From the NCBI GenBank assembly GCA_017940955.1, contig JAGAXP010000113.1, forward strand, positions 1 to 14,519: 14,519 nt of DNA, in the 5' to 3' direction. The stretch's first letter is position 1; every line of letters starts with the position of its first letter. The translations under genes were made by a program, and so were the position numbers. Of this stretch, positions 6,259 to 13,773 are shown in pieces. Under the pieces are notes generated by a model that did no database searches, was not told the DNA's origin, and saw only the letters and a list, made by a program, of their open reading frames with translations. Source of the stretch: Oribacterium sp. GTDB lineage: Bacteria; Bacillota_A; Clostridia; Lachnospirales; Lachnospiraceae.

Positions 6259-6318
6259 GCCGGACGGCCGACCGGGGAAGCCTCGCGATGACATGAGCGG
6301 GCCAAGGAATAGTCCGGC
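6259..6318 (+). other. GC-rich hairpin in the operon leader
   Basis: GCCGGAC (6259-6265) is a perfect complement of GTCCGGC (6312-6318). Within the loop GCCT(C)GC (6280-6286) can pair with GCGGGC (6297-6302). The GC-rich island stands out from AT-rich surroundings. There is no T-run after it, so it is not a terminator. It lies between the copy 2 motif and the ribosome site of the 237-aa gene and may be a second regulatory fold. Confidence 0.4.
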
Positions 6319-6372
6319 ACATATTGCGACACAATTCTTATAAACGATAACACAGAAAGAGAGGTATGGATT

Positions 6373-7086
6373 ATGACAAATCATATGAAATTAGATTCTA
6401 CAGGTATTGCCAATATCGCGGCGCTTTCTATAGCTTCCGGTGAAGCTGATTACAACCGTGAAAGGGAAACAGCAAAGGTAAGCGAGAGGTTCCTTCATTC
6501 AGCTGCTCTGCTGTCTGAAAATGAAATTCTCGGAACACAGATAGCAGCGGATTCTGAAGGCAATATTACAGTATGTGCTTTCTCAAGTCATGGGATTAAG
6601 GTGTCTGAACAGGATTATGACTGGATCTTCAAAAGCTTTGGTACAGCGGAAAGCAGTAAATCCGTCGAGATTAGAGACTTATATGAGGGAGGCCGGAAAG
6701 TATATTCGCTCACACCTATTCAGGAACCATTAAAGGAAACCAACGAGCCAGGAAAGAAGGATAGTTATTTATACGCAGATGATGATTATTATGACACAAC
6801 TTCCGGTAGCTACTTTTCGGAAATGTTCACCATGTTATTTGAGGATGATGCCGTAATACGCCTAATTGCAGGTTCTGATGGGGAAAACGTGTCGGGACAG
6901 GGAATGATCCTTATCAGCCTTCCAGAGGAAATGACTCTCAGGATGAGGACTATTATATCCCTTGCCTTTCCTCATATGACGGCGGTAGAAGTTAATCCTT
7001 CGGAAGAAACCATCGAAAAGTACCCCCCTTTCGGACAGGTTACTTCTGAACGGAATGACACAATTCCTCTTCTCATTAATTTGTAG
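6373..7086 (+). CDS. Hypothetical protein, 237 aa, first gene of the AAA+ operon
   Basis: It starts [20 protein letters not shown], with AGAGAGG about eight bases before the ATG. No family is recognised. Three parts can be seen: an N-terminal region (residues 1-115) with helical and beta-like stretches; an acidic, Tyr/Asp-rich linker ([17 protein letters not shown], about 138-155); and a C-terminal domain beginning [20 protein letters not shown] and including [20 protein letters not shown] and [12 protein letters not shown]. The last segment alternates hydrophobic strands and a helix like an alpha/beta fold, but no nucleotide-binding motif is visible. Its stop is seven bases from the likely start of the AAA+ gene, so the two are cotranscribed and probably translationally coupled; it may be a partner or substrate adaptor of that ATPase (inference). 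Confidence 0.7.
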   Translation: MTNHMKLDSTGIANIAALSIASGEADYNRERETAKVSERFLHSAALLSENEILGTQIAADSEGNITVCAFSSHGIKVSEQDYDWIFKSFGTAESSKSVEIRDLYEGGRKVYSLTPIQEPLKETNEPGKKDSYLYADDDYYDTTSGSYFSEMFTMLFEDDAVIRLIAGSDGENVSGQGMILISLPEEMTLRMRTIISLAFPHMTAVEVNPSEETIEKYPPFGQVTSERNDTIPLLINL

Positions 7087-7093
7087 AGAGTTC

Positions 7094-8257
7094 ATGATGT
7101 CCACTAGAGCGCATAATGAGGTTGAAGTCGAATCGGAAAACCAGATTCTTGAGAATGAAATTGGGGATAAAAAATCCTGTAACGATAATCATCTCGGCTT
7201 TACGCCTATAGAAGATCTAGAGCTAAGTGTCCGTTCTTTAAACTGTCTTAGGCGTGCAGGGATACACAGCTTGGAGGAACTTCAGAAAATGACGGATGAA
7301 GATCTTATGCATGTAAGGAACCTTGGAAAAAAGTGCGTGTATGAGATCAAGCAAAAGCTTGCGGAGACTGAAATTACTACAGCTCCTGTTTCATTAAATT
7401 CTGAAAGCTATATAGATATGCTGAATAACATGGTTGGTCTTTCTGATGTCAAGGAGCAGATTGGTAAAATTACAGCTTTCGCCAGGATGAAGAAAGATAT
7501 GGCTGCTAACGGAAACAACAGCCTATCGATAGCATTGAACATGGAATTTGTAGGGAATCCCGGCACAGCTAAAACAACTGTAGCACGTATTGCCGCAGGC
7601 ATTTTTAATGAGATCGGCCTTCTTCCAGTAAATGGACTGATTGAGGTTGGCAGAGCCGATTTGGTAGCCAAGTATGAAGGACAAACAGCCTCAAAGGTTA
7701 AAGAGATTTTCAGGAAGGCAAAGGGGAAGGTGCTATTCATCGATGAAGCATACTCACTCGTAGAAAACTGGGAGGGTGAGTTCGGAGATGAGGCAATCAA
7801 CACTATCGTCCAAGAAATGGAGAACAACCGTGATGACACAATTGTGATATTTGCCGGTTACCCAGACAAGATGGAAAGCTTTTTTGCCAGGAATCCGGGA
7901 CTGAGGTCAAGGGTACCCTTCAGCGTTACCTTTAAAGACTACTCCGCCGATGAGTTGATGCAGATAGTGGAGCTTGAAGCAAAGAATAGGGGCTTTTCAA
8001 TAAACCAAAAGGCAAAGGATACGGTGCTATCAATCTGTGAGTCAGCAGCTGGAAAGTCTGACTACGGAAACGGACGGTTCTGCAGGAATCTTGTCGAGAA
8101 TGCAATATTGGGATATGCGTCAAGGTTGTATGGGCCAAAGATACCCGACTCTTATGAGTACTTTGAACTCGTAGAAACCGATTTCGTTGTTCCGAAAGCT
8201 TCTAACCATATACAGGAAAAGAAGCGCATAGGCTTTATTATCCCTGACGGAATGTGA
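7094..8257 (+). CDS. AAA+ ATPase of CbbX/SpoVK type with an N-terminal alpha-CTD-like domain
   Basis: Residues about 38-92 resemble the RNA polymerase alpha C-terminal domain ([19 protein letters not shown], then [19 protein letters not shown]), a DNA- and activator-binding helix-hairpin-helix fold. An AAA+ module of the CbxX/CfqX-SpoVK family follows: [15 protein letters not shown], Walker [10 protein letters not shown] (154-162, Lys160), Walker [11 protein letters not shown] (Asp217, Glu218), sensor region [11 protein letters not shown] and the arginine-finger segment NPGLRSR (Arg271/Arg273). The Walker A glycine before the lysine is Ala; the essential Lys and Thr are kept, so ATP binding is still expected. 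ATG 7094 (or 7097) fits the GAGAG at 7086-7090; the frame also opens at ATG 7055, overlapping the previous gene by 32 bases. CbbX-type ATPases are hexameric remodelling machines; a target at transcription complexes is inference from the fused domain. Confidence 0.88.
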   Translation: MMSTRAHNEVEVESENQILENEIGDKKSCNDNHLGFTPIEDLELSVRSLNCLRRAGIHSLEELQKMTDEDLMHVRNLGKKCVYEIKQKLAETEITTAPVSLNSESYIDMLNNMVGLSDVKEQIGKITAFARMKKDMAANGNNSLSIALNMEFVGNPGTAKTTVARIAAGIFNEIGLLPVNGLIEVGRADLVAKYEGQTASKVKEIFRKAKGKVLFIDEAYSLVENWEGEFGDEAINTIVQEMENNRDDTIVIFAGYPDKMESFFARNPGLRSRVPFSVTFKDYSADELMQIVELEAKNRGFSINQKAKDTVLSICESAAGKSDYGNGRFCRNLVENAILGYASRLYGPKIPDSYEYFELVETDFVVPKASNHIQEKKRIGFIIPDGM

Positions 8258-8277
8258 ATATCAGCTTTCATTTATGA

Positions 8278-8314
8278 GCAAATGGACTCTCTTATACTGT
8301 CCATTTGCTTTTTT
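8278..8314 (+). terminator. Rho-independent terminator of the AAA+ operon
   Basis: GCAAATGGAC (8278-8287) and GTCCATTTGC (8299-8308) form a perfect 10-bp stem with an 11-nt loop, followed by six T. It lies 20 bases after the AAA+ stop. No clear promoter was found in the remaining 8315-8470 before the surface-protein gene. Confidence 0.9.
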
Positions 8315-8481
8315 CTGTTTTACCATTTCCTATTTGCATACCGGTAACATCCTGCATCTTTTTTTCAAAAATCTTCATGAAATACTTCAAAATCCATAAA
8401 TATCATCCTTATCCAAAAAATCCCCTTCCATAATTGATTTATCAGTAAGAAATAACATAAAACAGGAAGGGAGACAGCGAT

Positions 8482-11400
8482 ATGATTCGCTTCGGAAAAA
8501 AGATCAGAAAAAGTGTTTCGGCTCTGGCAGCTGCATCAGTGCTTGTAAACACTGGACTCACGGCCATTGCCGATAACTCAGGAAGTATTAAGACAGCAAC
8601 AAACAACGGTATCACATATGTCACAGGCATAACATCAGGGGACACCGCAGACGGAGTGCTTGTTATTCCGGACGACCTTGGAGAGACAATTTTCCTTGGT
8701 GATCCAAACGGAACAAAAACATTCCTTGTAAACAAGGATGTAAGTACCCTTGTCATTGGAGATAACGTATGGGGCGTTACAAGCTCAGCTTTTACCTATG
8801 CCGATTCACTCAGTACCATCATAGTACCTGAGACCAATACATCATTTGTAGCAGCCCAAGAAGGTCTTTATGGCTATATATCAGATAATAACTATTCCCT
8901 CATTAAGTACTATTCCGGTAATCCCAGACAGGATTTCGTCATACCGGATTACACAACAATGGTAATAAGTGCAGATGATGCGGAATTTGCAACACTTAAT
9001 CTTAACAGGGTATCAACTGTATATCCTCTTACTTTTGCAGGAACAAGCATAGACACACTCATTTTAACAAATGATGTCACAAATGCTGCGGCTGATGTTG
9101 CTGAAAGCTCCGATATCCTTTATGGCGCAAAGGTTGGCAGTTTTATGGCATCAGGAGCATTTCAGACAAACTATGACGGTTCGATCCTTTCAAAGAATGG
9201 ACGAATCATCAAGTTCTCAGAGTATGCGGACTCAAGCGTAGATGTTTCAGGATATACAAGCATTTCTCCATTTGCTTTCACAAGTATCGCTCAGTATGAG
9301 GACATCCGTGGTAATCTTCCGGATGAGATGATAAAGGATGTGGTATTCTCATTCTACGATCAGGGCGAAGCTGTTTTCTACGTTAATGACGAGATATGTT
9401 TCTGCTATAACTACGACAGATGGATGCCAGGACGAGTTAATAATAAGAACAGCTACATCCTTTCATCCAGCGGACTATCCGAGAGCCAGTACAATAACGT
9501 AAAGAAACTCATGTACTATGGTGTTCCTAACGACCAGACCGGGCTTTTTGAAGAAGTATTCGGGGTAGACTACGATTCAGTAAAGGGAACATTTGAGAAT
9601 GGCGATGCGGCCCTTAATGTTGTTTCAAGCCTTTTATATAGGTTTGTCACAGATGGTGCACATGAGCCTTCAGAGATAAAGGGAATTGACGGACAGATCT
9701 TTACCGAAGCAAAGGTGGTTGCTTATAGAAATGCCCTTCTCAGCGCCATACAGAATGATAATGCAGAAAGAGGAAATGTATCATTCAATGCAGATGAGGA
9801 TATAGTTTTCACACTTCAGGATGACAGCACCTATATGTCAAATGAAGTAACGATTACAGCTTCCGATGATGCGGTTCACACACTCAAGATCACAAGCGAA
9901 GGTATTACCGTAAGCGGAAGTGATGAATTCTCAACAGGTACACAGATCCACTTCACAAGTGATTCTAAGCCATCAGAGATTAAATTCACAACCGAAGACG
10001 TATCACTAAGCTTTTACGTAACTGATTCAAAACACCAGAACGTACTTACTTCTTCAACCACTACAGTAGAGCACACACTTCCTGTAAAGGAAAAAGAGGA
10101 AGTACATAACGAGATCCCGATCTCTAAGAAGGATGCAACAACTAAGGAAGAACTAAGCGGCGCATTCCTTGTACTCTACGATGAAGATGGCGAGGAAGTT
10201 GATTCATGGATCTCCGACGAGGAACCTCATCTTGTATATGACCTTCCTGACGGAACATACAAGCTTGTTGAATCCATCGCACCGGAAGATTATAGCGTTA
10301 CAGAAGACGTGACTTTCGAAGTTAAAGACGGAAAAGTAAAGAAAGAAGTTGTGATGTACGATGAGAAGATAGAAAAGGTTGCAACATCCTCTGAAATTCC
10401 TATCTCAAAGCAGGATATTACTAACGGTAAGGAGCTCCCCGGAGCGGAGCTTACACTCTATGACGAGGATGGCGAAGTAGTAGAGAGCTGGACTTCAAAG
10501 AAAACACCACACATCATGAAAAACCTTAAGGACGGATTCTATACACTTGAAGAAATAACTGCTCCTGAAGGTTATGATCTTGCTGAAGATATTGAATTTG
10601 AAGTAGTTGACGGAAAGGTTGCTGAAAGCGTCATCATGTATGATGCACCTCTTACAGAAGAGATTGCATCTGCATCAGAGATTTCAATCCGTAAGACAGA
10701 CATTACAAACGGAAAAGAACTTCCCGGAGCTAAACTTAAGATTACAAACGAGGACGGAGAAGAAGTTGAATCCTGGACATCCGGCGAAAAGCCCCATGTA
10801 ATAAAGAACCTTAAGGACGGTAAATACGTGCTTGAAGAGGTTACGGCTCCAGACGGTTACGAAATAGCAGAATCCATTGAATTTACTGTTGTCGAAGGTG
10901 AAGCTCAGACAATCGTAATGAAGGATGCTCCCACTAAAGAAGAACCGGAAGAGGAACCCGAGAAGACAAAGGTTGTTCTCCATAAGAAAGACTTTACTAC
11001 CGGCGATGAACTTCCTGGTGCAGAACTGATAGTTGAAGACTCAGAAGGAAACGAGATCGACAGCTGGGTATCCGAGGAAGAACCTCACGAAATCGAGGAC
11101 CTTTCGGACGGAACCTATTATCTCATAGAGATTACAGCTCCAGACGGCTACCTTGTAGCAGAAAAGGTTGAATTCAAGGTATCATCCGGTAAATCCGTAG
11201 TAACCGTTACAATGAAGGATAAGAGAGAGCCGGAAGAAACAGTAAAGGAAGACACGCCCGAAGAGACACAGCTGGAAACTGAAGCCCCATTGGAAACACA
11301 GCCGGAGACTGAAGCATCAACTGAAACGCAACCAGAAACAGAAGCTACTAACGAGACTCAGCAAGAAACTGAGGCTCAAAAGGAAGAGAAAAAATCAGAG

Positions 11401-11685
11401 ACTCCTACATCTCATAAGTCAAGCGGCAGTCATTCAGGAGGTGGTGGCGGAAGCTATGTGATAGGCCGAGGACTTGAGTTCAATAAAAGAGCAGAGACAC
11501 CTGATCTTGTCACTACACAAGTGGATACTCCTATTACAGCTGATGTTCCTCAGAACGTAAGAGTTCTTGCAGCAAGAAGGACTCCCAAGACCGGCGAGAA
11601 CAGAAGTATGACAACTCTTTTGAGCGCTGCTGTGTTTATCACAGCGGTCTATGGATTCCTGAAGCCTGAAAAGAATAAGATTTAA
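8482..11685 (+). CDS. Sortase-anchored surface protein: BspA-like LRR, degenerate thioester-like domain, four Cna-B/SpaA domains
   Basis: 1067 aa, starting after GGAAGGGAG with MIRFGKKIRKSVSALAAASV, a signal peptide. Residues about 40-250 show BspA-type leucine-rich repeats (STLVIGDNVWGVTSSAF, LSTIIVPETN). About 295-410 resembles a thioester (TQXA-type) domain: Cys306/Cys308 in ICFCYNYDRW and LMYYGVPND, but the expected T-Q-x-A before the final helix is replaced by NVVSSLLYRF (379-388), so no thioester Gln is evident. Four Cna-B/SpaA repeats begin near 544, 638, 733 and 830, each with the K-x-D lysine (K549, K643, K738, K835), the Glu of L-x-E-x-x-AP and a final M-(Y/K)-D, consistent with intramolecular isopeptide bonds. 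Then come a T/E/P stalk, GGGGGS, sorting motif TPKTG (1034-1038), a hydrophobic segment and a basic tail. It is probably an adhesin; the ligand is unknown. Confidence 0.88.
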   Translation: MIRFGKKIRKSVSALAAASVLVNTGLTAIADNSGSIKTATNNGITYVTGITSGDTADGVLVIPDDLGETIFLGDPNGTKTFLVNKDVSTLVIGDNVWGVTSSAFTYADSLSTIIVPETNTSFVAAQEGLYGYISDNNYSLIKYYSGNPRQDFVIPDYTTMVISADDAEFATLNLNRVSTVYPLTFAGTSIDTLILTNDVTNAAADVAESSDILYGAKVGSFMASGAFQTNYDGSILSKNGRIIKFSEYADSSVDVSGYTSISPFAFTSIAQYEDIRGNLPDEMIKDVVFSFYDQGEAVFYVNDEICFCYNYDRWMPGRVNNKNSYILSSSGLSESQYNNVKKLMYYGVPNDQTGLFEEVFGVDYDSVKGTFENGDAALNVVSSLLYRFVTDGAHEPSEIKGIDGQIFTEAKVVAYRNALLSAIQNDNAERGNVSFNADEDIVFTLQDDSTYMSNEVTITASDDAVHTLKITSEGITVSGSDEFSTGTQIHFTSDSKPSEIKFTTEDVSLSFYVTDSKHQNVLTSSTTTVEHTLPVKEKEEVHNEIPISKKDATTKEELSGAFLVLYDEDGEEVDSWISDEEPHLVYDLPDGTYKLVESIAPEDYSVTEDVTFEVKDGKVKKEVVMYDEKIEKVATSSEIPISKQDITNGKELPGAELTLYDEDGEVVESWTSKKTPHIMKNLKDGFYTLEEITAPEGYDLAEDIEFEVVDGKVAESVIMYDAPLTEEIASASEISIRKTDITNGKELPGAKLKITNEDGEEVESWTSGEKPHVIKNLKDGKYVLEEVTAPDGYEIAESIEFTVVEGEAQTIVMKDAPTKEEPEEEPEKTKVVLHKKDFTTGDELPGAELIVEDSEGNEIDSWVSEEEPHEIEDLSDGTYYLIEITAPDGYLVAEKVEFKVSSGKSVVTVTMKDKREPEETVKEDTPEETQLETEAPLETQPETEASTETQPETEATNETQQETEAQKEEKKSETPTSHKSSGSHSGGGGGSYVIGRGLEFNKRAETPDLVTTQVDTPITADVPQNVRVLAARRTPKTGENRSMTTLLSAAVFITAVYGFLKPEKNKI

Positions 11686-11690
11686 CGGAA

Positions 11691-12095
11691 AACCTTGGAA
11701 ATGCTTTGAACAATACAGGAGCCGGAAAGATGATTGCTGATACGGTTATAAGCCTTACCGGTAATTCAAGCCCTACAGTTCTTATGGCTGCACTTTGGAT
11801 ACTTACCTGGGGTCTTACTCAGGTCATGAGTAATACAGCTGCCTGCACACATCTCTGTCCTATTGCATGGACAATAGCAGAAGCATTGGGAGCTGATCCA
11901 CGAGCTGTAGTAATCGCAGTATTTATTGCCAGCAGCGTAGCTGTTTGTACACCTATGGCTATACCTGCAAACTCAATGATCATCGGTCCGGGAAATGTTC
12001 GATTCAAAGACTTTATTAAACCGGGACTTGTTGTAAGCGCAGTGTGCTTCGTGGTAAGCATGATACTTCTTCCGATGTTCTATCCGTTTTATTGA
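11691..12095 (+). pseudogene. C-terminal fragment of an SLC13/DASS-type anion symporter
   Basis: About 134 codons, recognisable from NLGNALNNTGAGKMIADTVI on: the motif NALNNTGAGKMIAD, then LTQVMSNTAACTHLCPIAW (the second conserved N-T half-helix), PANSMIIGPGNVRFKDFIKP and a hydrophobic end. This corresponds to the last third of a sodium/dicarboxylate-sulfate (SLC13, also ArsB/NhaD-like) permease of about 450 aa; the N-terminal two thirds are absent. The fragment starts six bases after the stop of the surface-protein gene with no ribosome site; a TTG at 11706 is the only near start. The join looks like a deletion or insertion breakpoint. A short read-through product cannot transport on its own. 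Confidence 0.82.
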
Positions 12096-12140
12096 ACTGT
12101 TAGAAATGTTTCTGCAATGATCTGAATTTTCTAAGTGCAT

Positions 12141-12185
12141 AAAAGCTGTGAAGAATGATATGAACTTACATTCTTCACAGCTTTT
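12141..12185. terminator. Bidirectional terminator between convergent genes
   Basis: AAAAGCTGTGAAGAATG (12141-12157) and CATTCTTCACAGCTTTT (12169-12185) form a perfect 17-bp stem with an 11-nt loop, with A/T runs on both sides. It ends the surface-protein/permease-fragment transcript on the plus strand and the 47-aa gene on the minus strand. Confidence 0.88.
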
Positions 12186-12208
12186 CATTATGACGGTTAA
12201 ATAGCATA

Positions 12209-12352
12209 TTATCTTGGCTGCTTGAGGATAGTTACCTGTGTGTTGCTTCCTGTAACCATTTCATGAGTTATGTGTGAGGCCTTGCGTAAACCTGACTTCT
12301 CATAAGCTGCGATAACTACTCCGATGATTGCTGATGTGATGATGAATGACAT
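12209..12352 (-). CDS. Small single-helix membrane protein, 47 aa
   Basis: It starts MSFIITSAIIGVVIAAYEKS, with a perfect AGGAGG eight bases before the ATG (12361-12366 on the plus strand); the frame is open further upstream, but this site decides the start. Residues 3-17 form a short hydrophobic helix; the remainder is polar and mildly basic (KSGLRKASHITHEMVTGSN). No cleavable signal peptide or lipobox is visible. Too short for a family call. It is divergent from the LysR-type gene and ends at the shared terminator, so it is a one-gene transcript. The near-ideal ribosome site and terminator argue for real expression. A regulatory or toxin-like membrane peptide is possible but unsupported. 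Confidence 0.7.
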   Translation of the reverse strand: MSFIITSAIIGVVIAAYEKSGLRKASHITHEMVTGSNTQVTILKQPR

Positions 12353-12526
12353 GATATATACCTCCTTATAATTGGTGATCGAAACTGATGTATTCATTGG
12401 GGGATTGAAAACATGTAAGATATAAGCTCTATCTTTAAATGCGTTTCGGTCGGTGTGAATTTATGTTTCCTTACACTTCAAATGATATCGCGGTTATATA
12501 CATGAGTATAATTCAATAAATTCCTG

Positions 12527-12555
12527 TTTAAACATTCTTAAATGGAATGTATAAT
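12527..12555 (+). promoter_or_regulatory. Promoter of the LysR-type gene with an overlapping palindrome
   Basis: TTTAAA (12527-12532), 17 bases, then perfect TATAAT (12550-12555). The spacer holds a perfect inverted repeat ACATTC-N7-GAATGT (12532-12550), including the T-N11-A pattern favoured by LysR-type regulators, so autorepression is plausible. The predicted start lies almost at the ribosome site, giving a very short leader. Confidence 0.5.
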
Positions 12556-12576
12556 AGCTGTTGAGGAGAAGTGCAA

Positions 12577-13431
12577 ATGACAGATAAAGATATTGAGATT
12601 TTGAAGGACCTTGCAGAAACCAATAACATAACTAAAACCGCTCAGCGCCTGTACACTACTCAGTCAGCCCTTACAAAGCGTGTTCAGAGCATAGAGCAGG
12701 AGCTGGGGTGTCAGCTTTTTATCAGGTCTAAAAAAGGTGTTGTCCTGACTCCGGTTACTGAGTCCATACTTCCCCATGTAAGAAAGATCCAGCACAATCT
12801 CGAACAGATAAGAAGTATTGCAGAGAATCCCGAGGGTGAAATGGGAGGCACACTGAAGGTTGGAGTAGCGGTGAATTATGCCCGTTACAGGCTGGCGGAA
12901 ACATTGGAACGATACATAGAAAAATATCCAAAAGTAGAAGTCCAGGTCACTGCCAGAAGAAGTCCGGACTTATATAAAGAACTGATTTCAGGGGAGGCCA
13001 ATGTTGCTATCATACGTGGGGATTATCCATGGGCCGAAGGTGACGTGGTGCTTTTTGAAGAAAAGGTTTGTCTTGTTATGGGAAGAAAAATAGAGGAAAA
13101 AAACCTGAATGATTTCCCGTTTATAGATAGAACTTCAGATGTCGGGTTTGAGGCTGATGTCAGCAGATGGATGAATGAGAACAAGATCCGCAGACATACA
13201 GGTCTCCAGATAAATGATGTGGATTCCATTATGCAGATGGTAGAGCGAAATATCGGATGGTCAATTCTTCCTGAAATCTGCCTGTCGGGTTTTAAAGGTA
13301 TCGCTAAACCGCTCAATTTTAAATCCGGGGAAGCCTTTCTCAGGCGTACACATCTTTTGTATCGTCCGGAGTATTTCAAACTTCCTCAGGTGCAGGCATT
13401 TATCGAAACGGTTAAAGAGTGCAACAGATGA
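12577..13431 (+). CDS. LysR-type transcriptional regulator (284 aa)
   Basis: The N-terminal winged helix-turn-helix is clear (residues about 4-62: ILKDLAETNNITKTAQRLYT, TTQSALTKRVQSIEQELG, then LFIRSKKGVVLTP). A periplasmic-binding-like effector domain follows (about 88-284: GTLKVGVAVNYARYRLAETL, VNVAIIRGDYPWAEGD-like strand, IGWSILPEICLSGFKG). Length is normal for the family. ATG 12577 is chosen because GAGGAG (12563-12568) sits eight bases upstream; a GTG at 12571 is too close to it. LysR proteins usually control an adjacent divergent gene and themselves. Here the divergent gene is the 47-aa membrane protein, and an SLC13 permease fragment lies just beyond, so the original target may have been the now-broken transporter (inference). 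The effector is unknown. Confidence 0.92.
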   Translation: MTDKDIEILKDLAETNNITKTAQRLYTTQSALTKRVQSIEQELGCQLFIRSKKGVVLTPVTESILPHVRKIQHNLEQIRSIAENPEGEMGGTLKVGVAVNYARYRLAETLERYIEKYPKVEVQVTARRSPDLYKELISGEANVAIIRGDYPWAEGDVVLFEEKVCLVMGRKIEEKNLNDFPFIDRTSDVGFEADVSRWMNENKIRRHTGLQINDVDSIMQMVERNIGWSILPEICLSGFKGIAKPLNFKSGEAFLRRTHLLYRPEYFKLPQVQAFIETVKECNR

Positions 13432-13450
13432 CCTTGAAGGCTGTTTTTTT
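13422..13450 (+). terminator. Weak terminator overlapping the LysR stop codon
   Basis: AACAG (13423-13427) pairs with CTGTT (13441-13445), followed by a run of seven T. The stem is only 5 bp. A second small hairpin, AGCAA/TTGCT with T-rich loop, follows near 13460. Confidence 0.5.
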
Positions 13451-13534
13451 ACGATATTTTAGCAATATTTTTTGCTGTATTCTAAATCAATTCCGGTGGG
13501 TAAAACAGGATATCATTCGGAAACCCGGGCTGGA

Positions 13535-13563
13535 TTGACGATATTTTCCTGTTATGCTAACAT
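13535..13563 (+). promoter_or_regulatory. Extended -10 promoter of the metal-efflux gene
   Basis: TTGACG (13535-13540), 17 bases, then TAACAT (13558-13563) preceded by TGC, an extended -10. Transcription would start near 13570, about 40 nt before the riboswitch and 200 nt before the coding start. Confidence 0.6.
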
Positions 13564-13608
13564 GATTAAAAACCCTTGCACTGCAAAAACACATAAGTGT
13601 CATCTACA

Positions 13609-13714
13609 GTACAAACTGAGCAGGCAGTACTTTTCTAAGATGGAAAATGTATGTAGCCGGGTCGATAAACGACAGCAGAGAAGTCTAAAACGCATCTGCG
13701 GGACAGTAGTATGT
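13609..13714 (+). promoter_or_regulatory. NiCo (czcD) riboswitch aptamer
   Basis: The segment carries the conserved parts of the NiCo riboswitch in order: AACTGAGCAGGCA (13614-13626), GTAGCCGGG (13653-13661) with a small hairpin (TCG-ataaa-CGA) and CAGCAGA, and finally TCTGCGGGACAGTA (13695-13708). The four-way junction, with its repeated G-C-A-G-G/G-G-A-C-A purine motifs that hold the metal ions, can be drawn; the closing helix pairs GTAC..ACT with AGT.GTAT. Known members bind Ni(II)/Co(II), with Fe(II) also proposed, and switch on CDF efflux genes, which matches the downstream gene. Confidence 0.85.
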
Positions 13715-13732
13715 TCCGGGGTGCGTTTTTTT
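13689..13732 (+). terminator. Riboswitch-controlled terminator
   Basis: AACGCATCT (13689-13697) pairs with GGGTGCGTT (13719-13727, with G-U pairs), stacked on CGGGAC/GTTCCG (13699-13704, 13713-13718), followed by T to 13732. The 5' arm uses the last aptamer helix and the conserved GGGACAG segment, so metal binding and termination exclude each other: metal turns the efflux gene on. Confidence 0.85.
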
Positions 13733-13773
13733 ACCTCGATATGGATGATAATACCATACCAGGAGGTAATGTT

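Noticed and set aside
5897..6384. Longer minus-strand open frames of 145 and 97 aa across the leader region
   Set aside because: They lack ribosome sites at their starts and overlap the 101-aa gene or leader; only the short conserved segment within is kept as a finding.
7408..7839. 143-aa minus-strand open frame inside the AAA+ gene
   Set aside because: It is the complement of a strongly conserved ATPase core, with no ribosome site or family signal.
11260..11400. Short tandem repeats encoding ETQPETEA-type units as a possible CRISPR-like or satellite array
   Set aside because: The repeats are in frame within the adhesin stalk, vary in sequence and have no spacers.
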